Part shown: positions 16,470 to 26,043 of the stretch, piece by piece
Layout of the letters: each line of letters begins with the position of its first letter
Numbering within the stretch: the first letter of the stretch is position 1
Origin: Streptomyces ferrugineus
GTDB taxonomy: Bacteria > Actinomycetota > Actinomycetes > Streptomycetales > Streptomycetaceae
Assembly (NCBI RefSeq): GCF_015160855.1
Contig: NZ_CP063373.1
Location: forward strand, 4,092,001 to 4,156,000
Length of the DNA stretch: 64,000 nt
Reading direction: 5' to 3'
The notes under the pieces: generated by a model
Seen by the model: only the letters and a program-made list of their open reading frames with translations
The model's database searches: none
What the model was told of the DNA's origin: nothing
Position numbers and translations under genes: made by a program

Positions 16470-17704
16470 CGGGCGGCTCCGTCCGCCGGGCTCGGTGGGT
16501 CCGGAGTGGTCCGTGACGGCGCCGGCAGCGCGGCCGTGACCACGAAGCGGTCCCCGTCCCGCCGCCAGGTCAGCTCGCCCCCCGCCGGGCTCAACCGCTC
16601 GGCGAGGCCACGCAGTCCCGTGCCCTCCGGCGAGGCCGGGACGTCCGACACGCCGTCGTTGCTCACCCGCAGCCGGGCGAAGCCGTCCGCGACCCGGTAC
16701 TCGACCTCGGTGTGCTCGGCCTGGCTGTGCCGCAGGACGTTCGTGGTGGCCTCCCGCATCACCAGGCCGAGCAGGTGACGGCCGGCGTCGGTGAGGGCGG
16801 TGGCCGCGGCGTCGGGGTCGAGCGTCATCCGCGCGTCGATGCCGGCGGCGGCCAGCACCCGGGTGGCGTTGGCGATCTCGTCGTCCAGAGTCGTACGCCG
16901 GTACCCCCGCACCACGGCCCGGGTGTCACTGAGGGCGTCCGCCGCGAGCCGCCGTATCTCCTTCAGCTCCACGGCCGCCCGCGCCGGGTCCGGCTCGACC
17001 AGCCGGGCCGCCAACTCGCTCTTCAGGGCGATCACCTGGAGATGGTGGCCCTGGATGTCGTGCAGGTCGGCGGCGAACCGCAGCCGTTCCTCCCGGACCG
17101 CCAGCTCCGCCTCCAGCCGCCGCGCCTCGTCCAGTCGCCGTGCGGTGTCCCAGGCCCACAGCGGGCCGAGCGTCACCCAGGCCGTGAAGGCGACCAGCCC
17201 GGCGGGGAACAGCGCGGCGTACGCCAACTCGCCGTCCCCCTCGACCAGGCTGACGACGCTCCCGGGCAGCAGTGCGACGGCCCCGGCGGCCACGATCAGC
17301 AGGCGTCTGCGACGCGGCGGCAGATACGTCGCGGCGATCGCCACCACCACGGCGGGCGCGACCGGCCACAGCCCGTAGTTCCGCAGGGCCAGCGGAGCCG
17401 CCGCGAGCACGACTGCGGCCCCGGCCGCGGCGATCAGCCATCCGGCGGGCGGCCCGCCGGGGTGCGCGTCCGCCACGGGAAGGAGCTTCAGTCGACGGCT
17501 CAGCAGCACGACGCTCGACCCCACCTCGACCGCCAGCGCGGCAGCGGCCGGTGCGCGGGCCCACAGCGGAACGCCGCCGTCCAGGACCCACGCGCCGACG
17601 AAGACGGCCAGGACACCCGCGATCGTGCCCGGCACGGTCCACCAGGTGTAGCGGCGAAGGCTCGTCAGCCCCGCCGCCCCGTGATCCGCCGCCCGGTCCC
17701 CCAC
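16466..17704 (-). CDS. Sensor histidine kinase, DesK-like
   Basis: This protein of about 412 residues has four to six hydrophobic segments in its first about 190 residues, then a HisKA_3 block RFAADLHDIQGHHLQVIALK with the phosphoacceptor H, and a HATPase_c domain with MREATTNVLRHS and GTGLRGLAERL. Multi-pass sensors of this kind respond to membrane state or membrane-active compounds. The start is uncertain. GTG at 17704 or 17722 is possible, and an in-frame TTG at 17734 falls inside the operator palindrome and is unlikely. It couples to the response regulator by a 4-nt overlap. Confidence 0.9.
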   Translation of the reverse strand: MGDRAADHGAAGLTSLRRYTWWTVPGTIAGVLAVFVGAWVLDGGVPLWARAPAAAALAVEVGSSVVLLSRRLKLLPVADAHPGGPPAGWLIAAAGAAVVLAAAPLALRNYGLWPVAPAVVVAIAATYLPPRRRRLLIVAAGAVALLPGSVVSLVEGDGELAYAALFPAGLVAFTAWVTLGPLWAWDTARRLDEARRLEAELAVREERLRFAADLHDIQGHHLQVIALKSELAARLVEPDPARAAVELKEIRRLAADALSDTRAVVRGYRRTTLDDEIANATRVLAAAGIDARMTLDPDAAATALTDAGRHLLGLVMREATTNVLRHSQAEHTEVEYRVADGFARLRVSNDGVSDVPASPEGTGLRGLAERLSPAGGELTWRRDGDRFVVTAALPAPSRTTPDPPSPADGAAR

Positions 17705-17726
17705 CCGGTCATTGTGGCCCACGCCG

Positions 17727-17742
17727 CATGACAAATGTCATG
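17727..17742. promoter_or_regulatory. Palindromic operator CATGACAAATGTCATG between the kinase gene and the divergent membrane gene
   Basis: CATGACA and TGTCATG are perfect 7-nt arms around AA. The site sits directly upstream of the kinase/regulator pair and about 140 nt before the divergent membrane protein gene. NarL/DesR-type dimers bind inverted repeats of this size. A partial second half-site, GTGACAAC, follows at about 17749. Confidence 0.6.
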
Positions 17743-17882
17743 CCGGTCCGTGACAACGCCACGCGCGGACAGGGGGATTCGGCACTACTGGCGGGCCGCG
17801 CCGCGCAGCAGGGTTGAGGTGTCGTCAGCCGATACCCCGCCCCGGTACCGACACAGAGCCCGTCACACACTCGGAGGTTCCC

Positions 17883-18473
17883 ATGTCCACCCCCGCGCCC
17901 CACGCGACGGCAGACCGCCCGCACCCCCTCGCGATCCTCACACGGCGCTGGCCCACCGCGCTGGCCGTCGTGGTCTGCGTCTTCAACATGGCCACATACG
18001 GATCGGAGGACCTGGCCGGCGCCGTCGGCGGCATGGGGGAGACACTGCCCTTGCTGCCGCTGATCTACCTGATGGTCAATCAGCTCGGCCGGCCCCGGTA
18101 CACCTGGCCGGTGCTCGGGGCCGGGCTGGTGGCCGTGTTCGGCCTCGGGGCGCAGGACGCGGTCGCCCCGTCGACGGTCCTCGTCGCCTTCGCCGCGACC
18201 CTGCTGGCCTGGGGCACCGTCCGCGGAACCCCGAACGGACGGGCCACGTTCGGGGCCCAGGCCGTCGGCGCGGTCCTGTTCTGCGGGCTCGCGCTGGCCG
18301 GGCTGGCGGTGGATCCGGATCTGGGCCGCTATCTGGTGGCGGCCGGCTGGTTCTGCCACGGCGTGTGGGACTTCGTGCATCTGCGGCTCGACAAGGTCGT
18401 CTCCCGCACCTTCGCCGAGTTCTGCGGCCTCATCGACGTGTTCGTCGCCGTCCAACTGCTGTTCCTGGTCTAG
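17883..18473 (+). CDS. Integral membrane protein of unknown function, likely target of the DesKR-like pair
   Basis: This 196-residue protein has about six hydrophobic segments starting with TALAVVVCVFNMATYGS. It has conserved-looking polar residues late in the chain (GWFCHGVWDFVHLRLDKVV), where H, D and H could bind a metal or cofactor. I do not recognise the family. GGAGG five bases upstream fixes the ATG at 17883. It is divergent from a DesKR-like system across a palindromic site, which suggests it is the system's output. A strong hairpin terminator follows. Confidence 0.82.
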   Translation: MSTPAPHATADRPHPLAILTRRWPTALAVVVCVFNMATYGSEDLAGAVGGMGETLPLLPLIYLMVNQLGRPRYTWPVLGAGLVAVFGLGAQDAVAPSTVLVAFAATLLAWGTVRGTPNGRATFGAQAVGAVLFCGLALAGLAVDPDLGRYLVAAGWFCHGVWDFVHLRLDKVVSRTFAEFCGLIDVFVAVQLLFLV

Positions 18474-18516
18474 CCGGTGCGAGGAACGGCGAGAGAGCAA
18501 TGGCCGAGAAGCGACG

Positions 18517-18546
18517 GGGGCGGGACCCGTAACCGGGTCCCGCCCC
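18517..18546 (+). terminator. 13-bp GC-rich hairpin terminator
   Basis: GGGGCGGGACCCG (18517-18529) and its exact reverse complement (18534-18546) enclose TAAC. It lies 44 nt after the stop of the membrane protein gene and before the next gene's start, so it closes that transcription unit. Confidence 0.8.
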
Positions 18547-18607
18547 TTACGTTGCCACCAGTGGTCTCTCCCGTCCGATCCGCCAACTCCGCGCACTGGG
18601 AGCTCCC

Positions 18608-21600
18608 TTGGACACCGAAGACACCTCCGGCGACCCGCGTTCCGGCCCCCTCTCCCGCCGCAGATTCCTCCAGGCCACCGCCACCGCCACGGCGCTCGCC
18701 ACCGTCGGCACCCCGGTCGCGGCCGCCGCCTCCGAGGCGACCGCCCTCTCCTTCACCGCGGCCACGGGCGGCTCCGCGACCCTCGCCCCCTCCGGCGACC
18801 GGCTGGTCGCCGAGGTGCAGAACGTGCTCTGGTCCCTCCCGCGCACGGGCGGCACCGCCGTCCCGCTCACCCCGCCCGGCCTCGAACCCGCCCGCCCGCA
18901 GTTCTCGCCCGACGGCGGCCGACTGGTCGTCTGCGCCTACCGCGGCGGCGGCTTCCACCTCTGGACGCTGCGGCCCGACGGCTCCGGACTGCGGCAGCTC
19001 ACCGACGGGCCGTGGGACGACCGGGGCCCGGCCTGGTCGCCGGACGGCACCCGGATCGCGTTCGCCTCCGAGCGCGGCGGCGACACCGTGACCGGTGCTC
19101 CGTACCGCATCTGGGTCGTGGACGTACGTACCGGCGAGCTGACGCGGCTCACCGGGCGCCCCGGCCAGGACGGGCCCGGCCAGGACGCCCGCTGGGAGGA
19201 CTTCGACCCGGCGTGGTCGCCGGATGGCGGGCGGGTGCTCTTCGTACGCGGGGGCGTCACGGCCACGGGCACCCTCCGCGCCACCATCGTGGCCTCCGTC
19301 GCCGCCGACGGCTCGGGCCCGGTCACCACCGAGCACACCGACGACTCCGGCGCCCAGCTCATGACCCCCGCCGTCTCGCCCACCGGACGCCTGGCCTACC
19401 TGCGCACCACCGCCTCACCCGCGGCGTCCTGCACCCTCGTCGTGGACGGCAGACCCGTCGCCGTCCAGGGCGACCTCCTGCCCGCACCGCCCCGCTGGGC
19501 GGACGCCCGGCGCCTGCTCCTCACCGTCGACGGGCACTTCCGCCTGATCGACCCGGACGTACCGGGCGACGGCGAGGAGATCCCGTTCACCGCCACCCTG
19601 GCGGTGGACCGGCCCCGCTACCGCGGCAAGGCGTACGACTTCGAGGGCGCCGGCGCCCGCCCCGTACGCGCGCTGCACCTGCCCGCCCTGTCGCCGGACG
19701 GCCGCAGCGTCGCCTTCGCCGCCCTCAACGCGCTGTGGACCGCCGGGACCACCGGCGCACGCGCGCCCCGCAAGGTGCTGCAAGTCCCCTCCACCCGCTA
19801 TGTGCTGGCGCCCACCTGGACACCCGACGGCACGGCGCTGGTGTACGCCGACGACCGTGACGGGCTGTTCGCCGTACGGCGCCGTGACCTCGATACGGGG
19901 GAGGAGGACGTACTCGCCGAGGGCGGCCGGGTCTTCCCCGCGCTCTCGCCCGACGGGGACCGGCTGGCCTGCCTGGACATGTCCGGCAACCTCGTCGTGC
20001 GCGACCTGCCCGACGGCACCGAACGGATCCTCGCCGCACCGCTCGGCTCCGGCGGGCTGCCCGGCCGCCCCAGCTGGTCGCCCGACGGCCGGTACCTGGC
20101 GCTCTGCGACCGCAACCGCCTCAACCAGCGCTTCCGGGAGGGCTACAACCTCATCCGGGTCGTCGACTCGACCACCGGGACCGCGGCCCTGCACGCGCTC
20201 GCCCCGCACACCTCGCTCTCCGACCGTTACGACTCCGGACCTGTCTGGTCCCCCGACGGCCGCTGGATGGCCGTGGTCGCCGAGTCGGCCCTGTGGCTGC
20301 TGCCGGTCCGCGCCGACGGCACCCCGGACGGTGAGCCACGCCGGCTGACGTCCGAGCCGGCCGACCACCCCTCCTGGTCCGCCGACGCCCGCACCCTGCT
20401 CTACCTGTCCGCGGGCGCCCTGCGCCTGATCGACGTCCGCAGCGGCAGGACCCGTACCGTCCGCGTCCCGCTGGACTACCGCCGGCCGCGCCCGGCCGAC
20501 ACGGTGGTGCACGCGGGCCGCTTCTGGGGCGGCACCGGCTCGGACGTCCGCGAGGACATCGACGTCGTCGTCCGCGACGGCCGGATCGCCGAGGTGGCCC
20601 CGCACCGCGCCGGCCGGTCGGCCGCACACCGCGTCGACGCGAGCGACCGCACCGTGATCCCGGGCCTGTGGGACGCGCACACCCACCCCTGGCAGACCAC
20701 GTACGGCGGCCGGCAGACCGCGCTGCAACTCGCCTACGGCATCACGACGGCCGTCTCGCTGGGCGGCTTCGCCTACGAGCAGGCCCGCGTCCGGGAGGCC
20801 GTCGCCGCCGGGGTGCTCGCCGGGCCCCGGCTGCTGGCCACCGGCGAACTGCTCGACGGGGCGCGGGTCGCCTACAGCATGGGCCGCGCCCACCGCACCC
20901 GCGAGGGACTGCGCCGCTCGCTGGCGCGCGGCCGGGCGCTGGACTGGGACTTCGTGAAGACGTACGTACGCGCCCCGGGCTGGGTGATGAAGGAGGCCGC
21001 CGACTTCGGGCACGAGCGGCTCGGCGTGCGCAGCGGCAGCCATCTGTGCACCCCGGGCGTGCAGCTCGGCCAGGACCTGACCACCCATCTGCAGGCCACC
21101 CAGCGGCTGGAGTTCGGGCACGCGACCTCCGCGACCGGGCGTTCCTACCAGGACGTCGAGGAGATCTACACCGCCACCGACTTCCATCTCGTCGCGACCC
21201 CGTTCACGGCCCTGGCCCTCCTCGGCGCCGACCCCGCGCTCGCGGACGATCCGCGCGTCACCGCGCTCATGCCGCCGTGGGACGTCGCACTCGTCCGCGA
21301 GCAGGCCGGGCAGCCACCCACCGACGCCCAACTGGCCACCCTGGCACGGGAGATGGACGTCTACCGGCGGATCCTCGCGGGTGGCGGTCTGATCGCGCTC
21401 GGCACCGACCAGCCGCTCGTCCCGGTCGGGCTGCATCTGCACCTGGCCCTGCGCGCCCTGCACCGCGCCGGACTCTCCCCGACCGAGGCGCTGCGCACCG
21501 CGACGCTGCTGCCCGCGCGGGTCTTCGGCGCCGACGCCGACCTGGGCACCCTGGAGGAGGGCAAGCTGGCCGACCTCACCGTCGTGGACGGCGACCCCTT

Positions 21601-21775
21601 CACCGACTTCGCCACGCTGATCCGGACGACGGCGGTCCTGCGCGGCGGTGCGCTGTTCGAGCGGGCGGAGCTGGTCGACTCCTACGACGCCGCCCCCGGG
21701 CGACCGGCGCGGGAGGAATGGCTGGAGGTGAGCCGCCGTATGCGACGCGAGGGATGCTGCGACCCGGGCCTGTGA
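18608..21775 (+). CDS. Tat-exported PD40 propeller-amidohydrolase
   Basis: This 1055-residue protein starts with a Tat signal (SRRRFLQATATATALA at about 16-31), so it is exported folded. Residues about 50-630 hold TolB/PD40-type propeller repeats, seen as recurring WSPDG and LSPDG strings. From about 640 an amidohydrolase domain begins with DVVVRDGRIAEVAPH. Its metal-binding site starts at WDAHTHPW, continues through GHATS, and has the late aspartate in ALGTDQPLVP. It should hydrolyse an amide or cyclic bond outside the cell, with the propeller binding substrate or partner. The start is TTG at 18608, supported by GGGAG five bases before. No neighbour explains its substrate. Confidence 0.88.
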   Translation: MDTEDTSGDPRSGPLSRRRFLQATATATALATVGTPVAAAASEATALSFTAATGGSATLAPSGDRLVAEVQNVLWSLPRTGGTAVPLTPPGLEPARPQFSPDGGRLVVCAYRGGGFHLWTLRPDGSGLRQLTDGPWDDRGPAWSPDGTRIAFASERGGDTVTGAPYRIWVVDVRTGELTRLTGRPGQDGPGQDARWEDFDPAWSPDGGRVLFVRGGVTATGTLRATIVASVAADGSGPVTTEHTDDSGAQLMTPAVSPTGRLAYLRTTASPAASCTLVVDGRPVAVQGDLLPAPPRWADARRLLLTVDGHFRLIDPDVPGDGEEIPFTATLAVDRPRYRGKAYDFEGAGARPVRALHLPALSPDGRSVAFAALNALWTAGTTGARAPRKVLQVPSTRYVLAPTWTPDGTALVYADDRDGLFAVRRRDLDTGEEDVLAEGGRVFPALSPDGDRLACLDMSGNLVVRDLPDGTERILAAPLGSGGLPGRPSWSPDGRYLALCDRNRLNQRFREGYNLIRVVDSTTGTAALHALAPHTSLSDRYDSGPVWSPDGRWMAVVAESALWLLPVRADGTPDGEPRRLTSEPADHPSWSADARTLLYLSAGALRLIDVRSGRTRTVRVPLDYRRPRPADTVVHAGRFWGGTGSDVREDIDVVVRDGRIAEVAPHRAGRSAAHRVDASDRTVIPGLWDAHTHPWQTTYGGRQTALQLAYGITTAVSLGGFAYEQARVREAVAAGVLAGPRLLATGELLDGARVAYSMGRAHRTREGLRRSLARGRALDWDFVKTYVRAPGWVMKEAADFGHERLGVRSGSHLCTPGVQLGQDLTTHLQATQRLEFGHATSATGRSYQDVEEIYTATDFHLVATPFTALALLGADPALADDPRVTALMPPWDVALVREQAGQPPTDAQLATLAREMDVYRRILAGGGLIALGTDQPLVPVGLHLHLALRALHRAGLSPTEALRTATLLPARVFGADADLGTLEEGKLADLTVVDGDPFTDFATLIRTTAVLRGGALFERAELVDSYDAAPGRPAREEWLEVSRRMRREGCCDPGL

Positions 21776-21907
21776 GCGGGGCACGGTTCGCACACACCTT
21801 GTGAGACATCTGCGCAGGAGTGTCACTCGGGCTGCACACAGCCCGTCGAAAGCCTCGTTAGCGTTGCAGGCCGTTCGATCCCCCGTGCGAACCCAGGAAG
21901 ACCGTAG

Positions 21908-22747
21908 ATGGACTACTGCTCCTCGTGCCGTCGGCATCTCAACGGGGCCCTCGTGTGCCCCGGGTGCGGCGCCTACGCCCCGGACATCGCTCCCTCCGCG
22001 GTAGCGGGTGGCACCGCGTCGGCCGCGCCCGGTCCGACGGCACAGGCTCCGGCCGTCGCCTGGTACGACGGCTACTTCCGTGACGAGCCGGCGCCGCCGT
22101 CCGCCACGGACGGGACCGCGCCGCTCGCTCCGGCCGAGGATGTCGAGGGCGTGCCCGCCACCGCCGCCCCGATGGGCCGGGCGGCACGCCGTCGACAGCG
22201 GGCCCGCTGGAAGAAGAACCAGCGCCGCGCCGTGGTCGCGACCGCCGTCGCCCTGGTCGGCGGCGGCCTGACCGTCTCGGCGATGAACCAGCAGTCCGGC
22301 GACAAGGCCCAGGCGGCCACCGCGCCGGAACGGCCGAACACGGGCCTCCCGGAGCAGGAGACGGACTTCACCCGCCCGACCTCCACTCCGCCGGACACCC
22401 ACAAGTCCCCGCGCACCACCACGCCCTCCTCGGATCCGACCCCGACCAACGCCGCGCGCGAGTCCGTCACCACACCGCGCACCACGCGGGACTTCACCCG
22501 ACCGGACGCCGCCGCCACCCCGACCCCCACCGCGCCCGAGGCCCCGCGGACCCGGCCCGGCTCCCCGGACCCCGCAGGGGCGGACTCCGGCGACAGCACG
22601 GGCGGGGAGACGGCCGAGCAGCAGACGCCGACCCCGGCGCCGAGCGACAACGCGGACTCCGGAGCCTCCCCGGCGCCGACGAGCCCGGCCCCCGAGGAGA
22701 CCTCCCCGGAACAGCTCTGCGTGCTCAACCTCGTGTGCCTCGGCTGA
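21908..22747 (+). CDS. SCO2400-like zinc-ribbon membrane protein with a long Pro/Thr-rich tail
   Basis: This 279-residue protein begins MDYCSSCRRHLNGALVCPGCG, a four-cysteine zinc ribbon. After a flexible stretch comes a basic segment (RRRQRARWKKNQRRAVV), then one transmembrane helix (about 106-124). An outside tail rich in T, P, S, D and E ends in EQLCVLNLVCLG with two cysteines. The order implies a cytoplasmic zinc ribbon and a surface-exposed tail, the layout of the SCO2400 family in Streptomyces. Its role is unknown. AGGAAG before the ATG at 21908 gives the start. It precedes the dihydrolipoyl dehydrogenase gene but has its own region upstream. Confidence 0.75.
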   Translation: MDYCSSCRRHLNGALVCPGCGAYAPDIAPSAVAGGTASAAPGPTAQAPAVAWYDGYFRDEPAPPSATDGTAPLAPAEDVEGVPATAAPMGRAARRRQRARWKKNQRRAVVATAVALVGGGLTVSAMNQQSGDKAQAATAPERPNTGLPEQETDFTRPTSTPPDTHKSPRTTTPSSDPTPTNAARESVTTPRTTRDFTRPDAAATPTPTAPEAPRTRPGSPDPAGADSGDSTGGETAEQQTPTPAPSDNADSGASPAPTSPAPEETSPEQLCVLNLVCLG

Positions 22748-22886
22748 CCACCCGGGGACCCGGGACCTGACCGCCGCAGCACATGCCACCTGAGATCACC
22801 GTCACCCTCCAGCATCGCCACACAACCTCGTGGATGCGGTCATGCTGGAAGAAGCAGGACGACGCCCTCAGGAAGGAACTTTCCCC

Positions 22887-24299
<1,413 letters not shown>

Positions 24300-24318
24300 G
24301 GTCGGGGCGACACACCTC

Positions 24319-25020
24319 CTAGCCGTCGAGCCACCAGCGGGCCGCCGACCAGGCCAGTGCGTAACTGAGGCCGTTCACCGCCCAGTGCAGGGTCATCGGC
24401 GCGATCAGGCTGCCGGAGCGGCGGCGCAGCTCGCACAGCACGACCCCGGCGAGGGCCGTGGCCACGATCGCCACGGCCACCGTCGGGGCCACGCCGCCCG
24501 GGCCGTCGCCGAAGGCGGAGGCGACCGCGGCGTTGGAGCGGTTGATGCCCCGGGAGGGCATCAGATGCCACAGCCCGAACAGCAGCGACGACACACCCGT
24601 CGCCCACGCCGCACCGTGCCGACGCCGGATCATGGCCCACAACACGCCGCGAAACGCGGTCTCCTCGAGCAGCACGGTCCCGAACGGCACCCGCACCAGC
24701 GCTCCCCACAGCATCCGCCCCAGGGACAGATCCGTGGCCCTGGCGTCCCGGAACGCCTCGCGCCCGGCCGGCACGGCGAGCAGGACCAGCAGCACCAGCA
24801 GAACGATCCCCACCAGCACCGGAGCCCACCGCAGTCCCCGGCGCACCGCCACCGCGTCGAGCCCCAGATCGGCCCGGGTGAGACCGTCCCAGCGGGCGAT
24901 CAGCAGCAGGACGGCGGTCGTCGTCACGCAGATGACCACGTACATGGCGGGGCCCCGCGCGAGCCAGTTGTTCAGCAGGTTCGCGGCGGCGAGCACGGCG
25001 ACAGCACAGGTGATCCGCAT
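24319..25020 (-). CDS. CPBP-family intramembrane metalloprotease (CAAX/abortive-infection type)
   Basis: This 233-residue multi-pass protein has the three CPBP motifs. EETAFRG supplies the metal/acid residues, FGLWH is motif 2 and HWAVN is motif 3. All lie in hydrophobic segments of the second half. Members cleave within or near the membrane, some handle prenylated or bacteriocin peptides, and others regulate sigma/anti-sigma factors. The gene is alone, convergent with lpdA and divergent from a methyltransferase gene, with no bacteriocin locus nearby. Confidence 0.88.
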   Translation of the reverse strand: MRITCAVAVLAAANLLNNWLARGPAMYVVICVTTTAVLLLIARWDGLTRADLGLDAVAVRRGLRWAPVLVGIVLLVLLVLLAVPAGREAFRDARATDLSLGRMLWGALVRVPFGTVLLEETAFRGVLWAMIRRRHGAAWATGVSSLLFGLWHLMPSRGINRSNAAVASAFGDGPGGVAPTVAVAIVATALAGVVLCELRRRSGSLIAPMTLHWAVNGLSYALAWSAARWWLDG

Positions 25021-25145
25021 CCGGGTTCCAGCATCCCCCGGCGCGGGCGGTCGGCCCAGAAGACGACACGGACTCCCACCTGTGGCGCCCCGCCCCTCCA
25101 GTGCGCATCCTCGGTGGTACCGCCACCCAGGGAGGCACGATCGAC

Positions 25146-25922
25146 ATGCCGGCCAAGAACCTCACCGTCAACCGCGCGGCCCTCGGCCATCGTCTGGCCT
25201 ACGCCCTGCGCCACCCCGACCGAGTGCCCCGCCACTTGGCCCGCTCCGCCCGCGACATATGGCTGCGCCGCCGCCACCCGGACCATGTCTCCTACTACCG
25301 GGCCGTGATGCGCTCCGACACCCGGGCCGACCCGGACGCCGCCGTCGGCAGCCACAACCGGGAGCGGTGGCTGGCGCTCGGGGCGATGCAGTTCGACTAC
25401 CTCGTCGGTCACGGGCTGCGCCCCGAGCACCGGATGCTGGAGATCGGCTGCGGCAACCTGCGCGGCGGCTGGCGGTTCATCCGCCACCTGGAGCCCGGCC
25501 ACTACTACGGCATCGACATCTCGCCCGACATCCTCTTCGCCGCGCAGGACACGATCGTCGAGATGGACCTGCGGCAAAGGCTCCCCACGCTGACCCCGGT
25601 GCGCGACCTGACGCTGCGGTTCCTGCCCGACGCCCACTTCGACGTGGTGCACGCGCACAGCGTCTTCTCGCACTCGCCGCTGCCGGTCATCGAGGAGTGC
25701 CTGGCCAACGTCGGCCGGGTGCTGGCGCCCGACGGCTGGTTCGACTTCACCTTCGACCGCACCGAGGGCACGGAGCACCACGTGCTGCGGGAGGACTTCT
25801 ACTACCGCACCGAGACCCTCCTCGCGCTCGCCGAGAAGCACGGGCTGCGGGCCCGCTTCATGGCGGACTGGGAGGAACTCCCGCACCGCCAGTCGAAGAT
25901 CCGGGTCACGCACGCGGTGTGA
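25146..25922 (+). CDS. Class I SAM-dependent methyltransferase
   Basis: This 258-residue protein has SAM motif I at MLEIGCGNLRGG, followed by YYGIDISPDILFAA and FDVVHAHSVFSHSP. The amino-terminal about 90 residues are basic and helical (RHLARSARDIWLRRRHP). It looks like methyltransferases linked to cell-surface glycans or sugars, but this is only resemblance. GGGAGG about ten bases before ATG 25146 sets the start. It is divergent from the CPBP gene. Confidence 0.85.
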   Translation: MPAKNLTVNRAALGHRLAYALRHPDRVPRHLARSARDIWLRRRHPDHVSYYRAVMRSDTRADPDAAVGSHNRERWLALGAMQFDYLVGHGLRPEHRMLEIGCGNLRGGWRFIRHLEPGHYYGIDISPDILFAAQDTIVEMDLRQRLPTLTPVRDLTLRFLPDAHFDVVHAHSVFSHSPLPVIEECLANVGRVLAPDGWFDFTFDRTEGTEHHVLREDFYYRTETLLALAEKHGLRARFMADWEELPHRQSKIRVTHAV

Positions 25923-26043
25923 AACGCATCCATGAACCGATGCCCCGTCAGTAACTTTTTGTTTCCGGCCAGTAGGTCATCTGTCCCGGACTCTTGACTC
26001 GGCATGCGGCAGTGGCCATCCTCGTCGCACATTGTGCGAGGTC

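Noticed and set aside
19415..22789. Very long minus-strand open frame opposite the propeller-amidohydrolase and zinc-ribbon genes
   Set aside because: It is the high-GC antisense shadow of two well-supported genes, has no recognisable domains and reads as G/R/A-rich low-complexity sequence.
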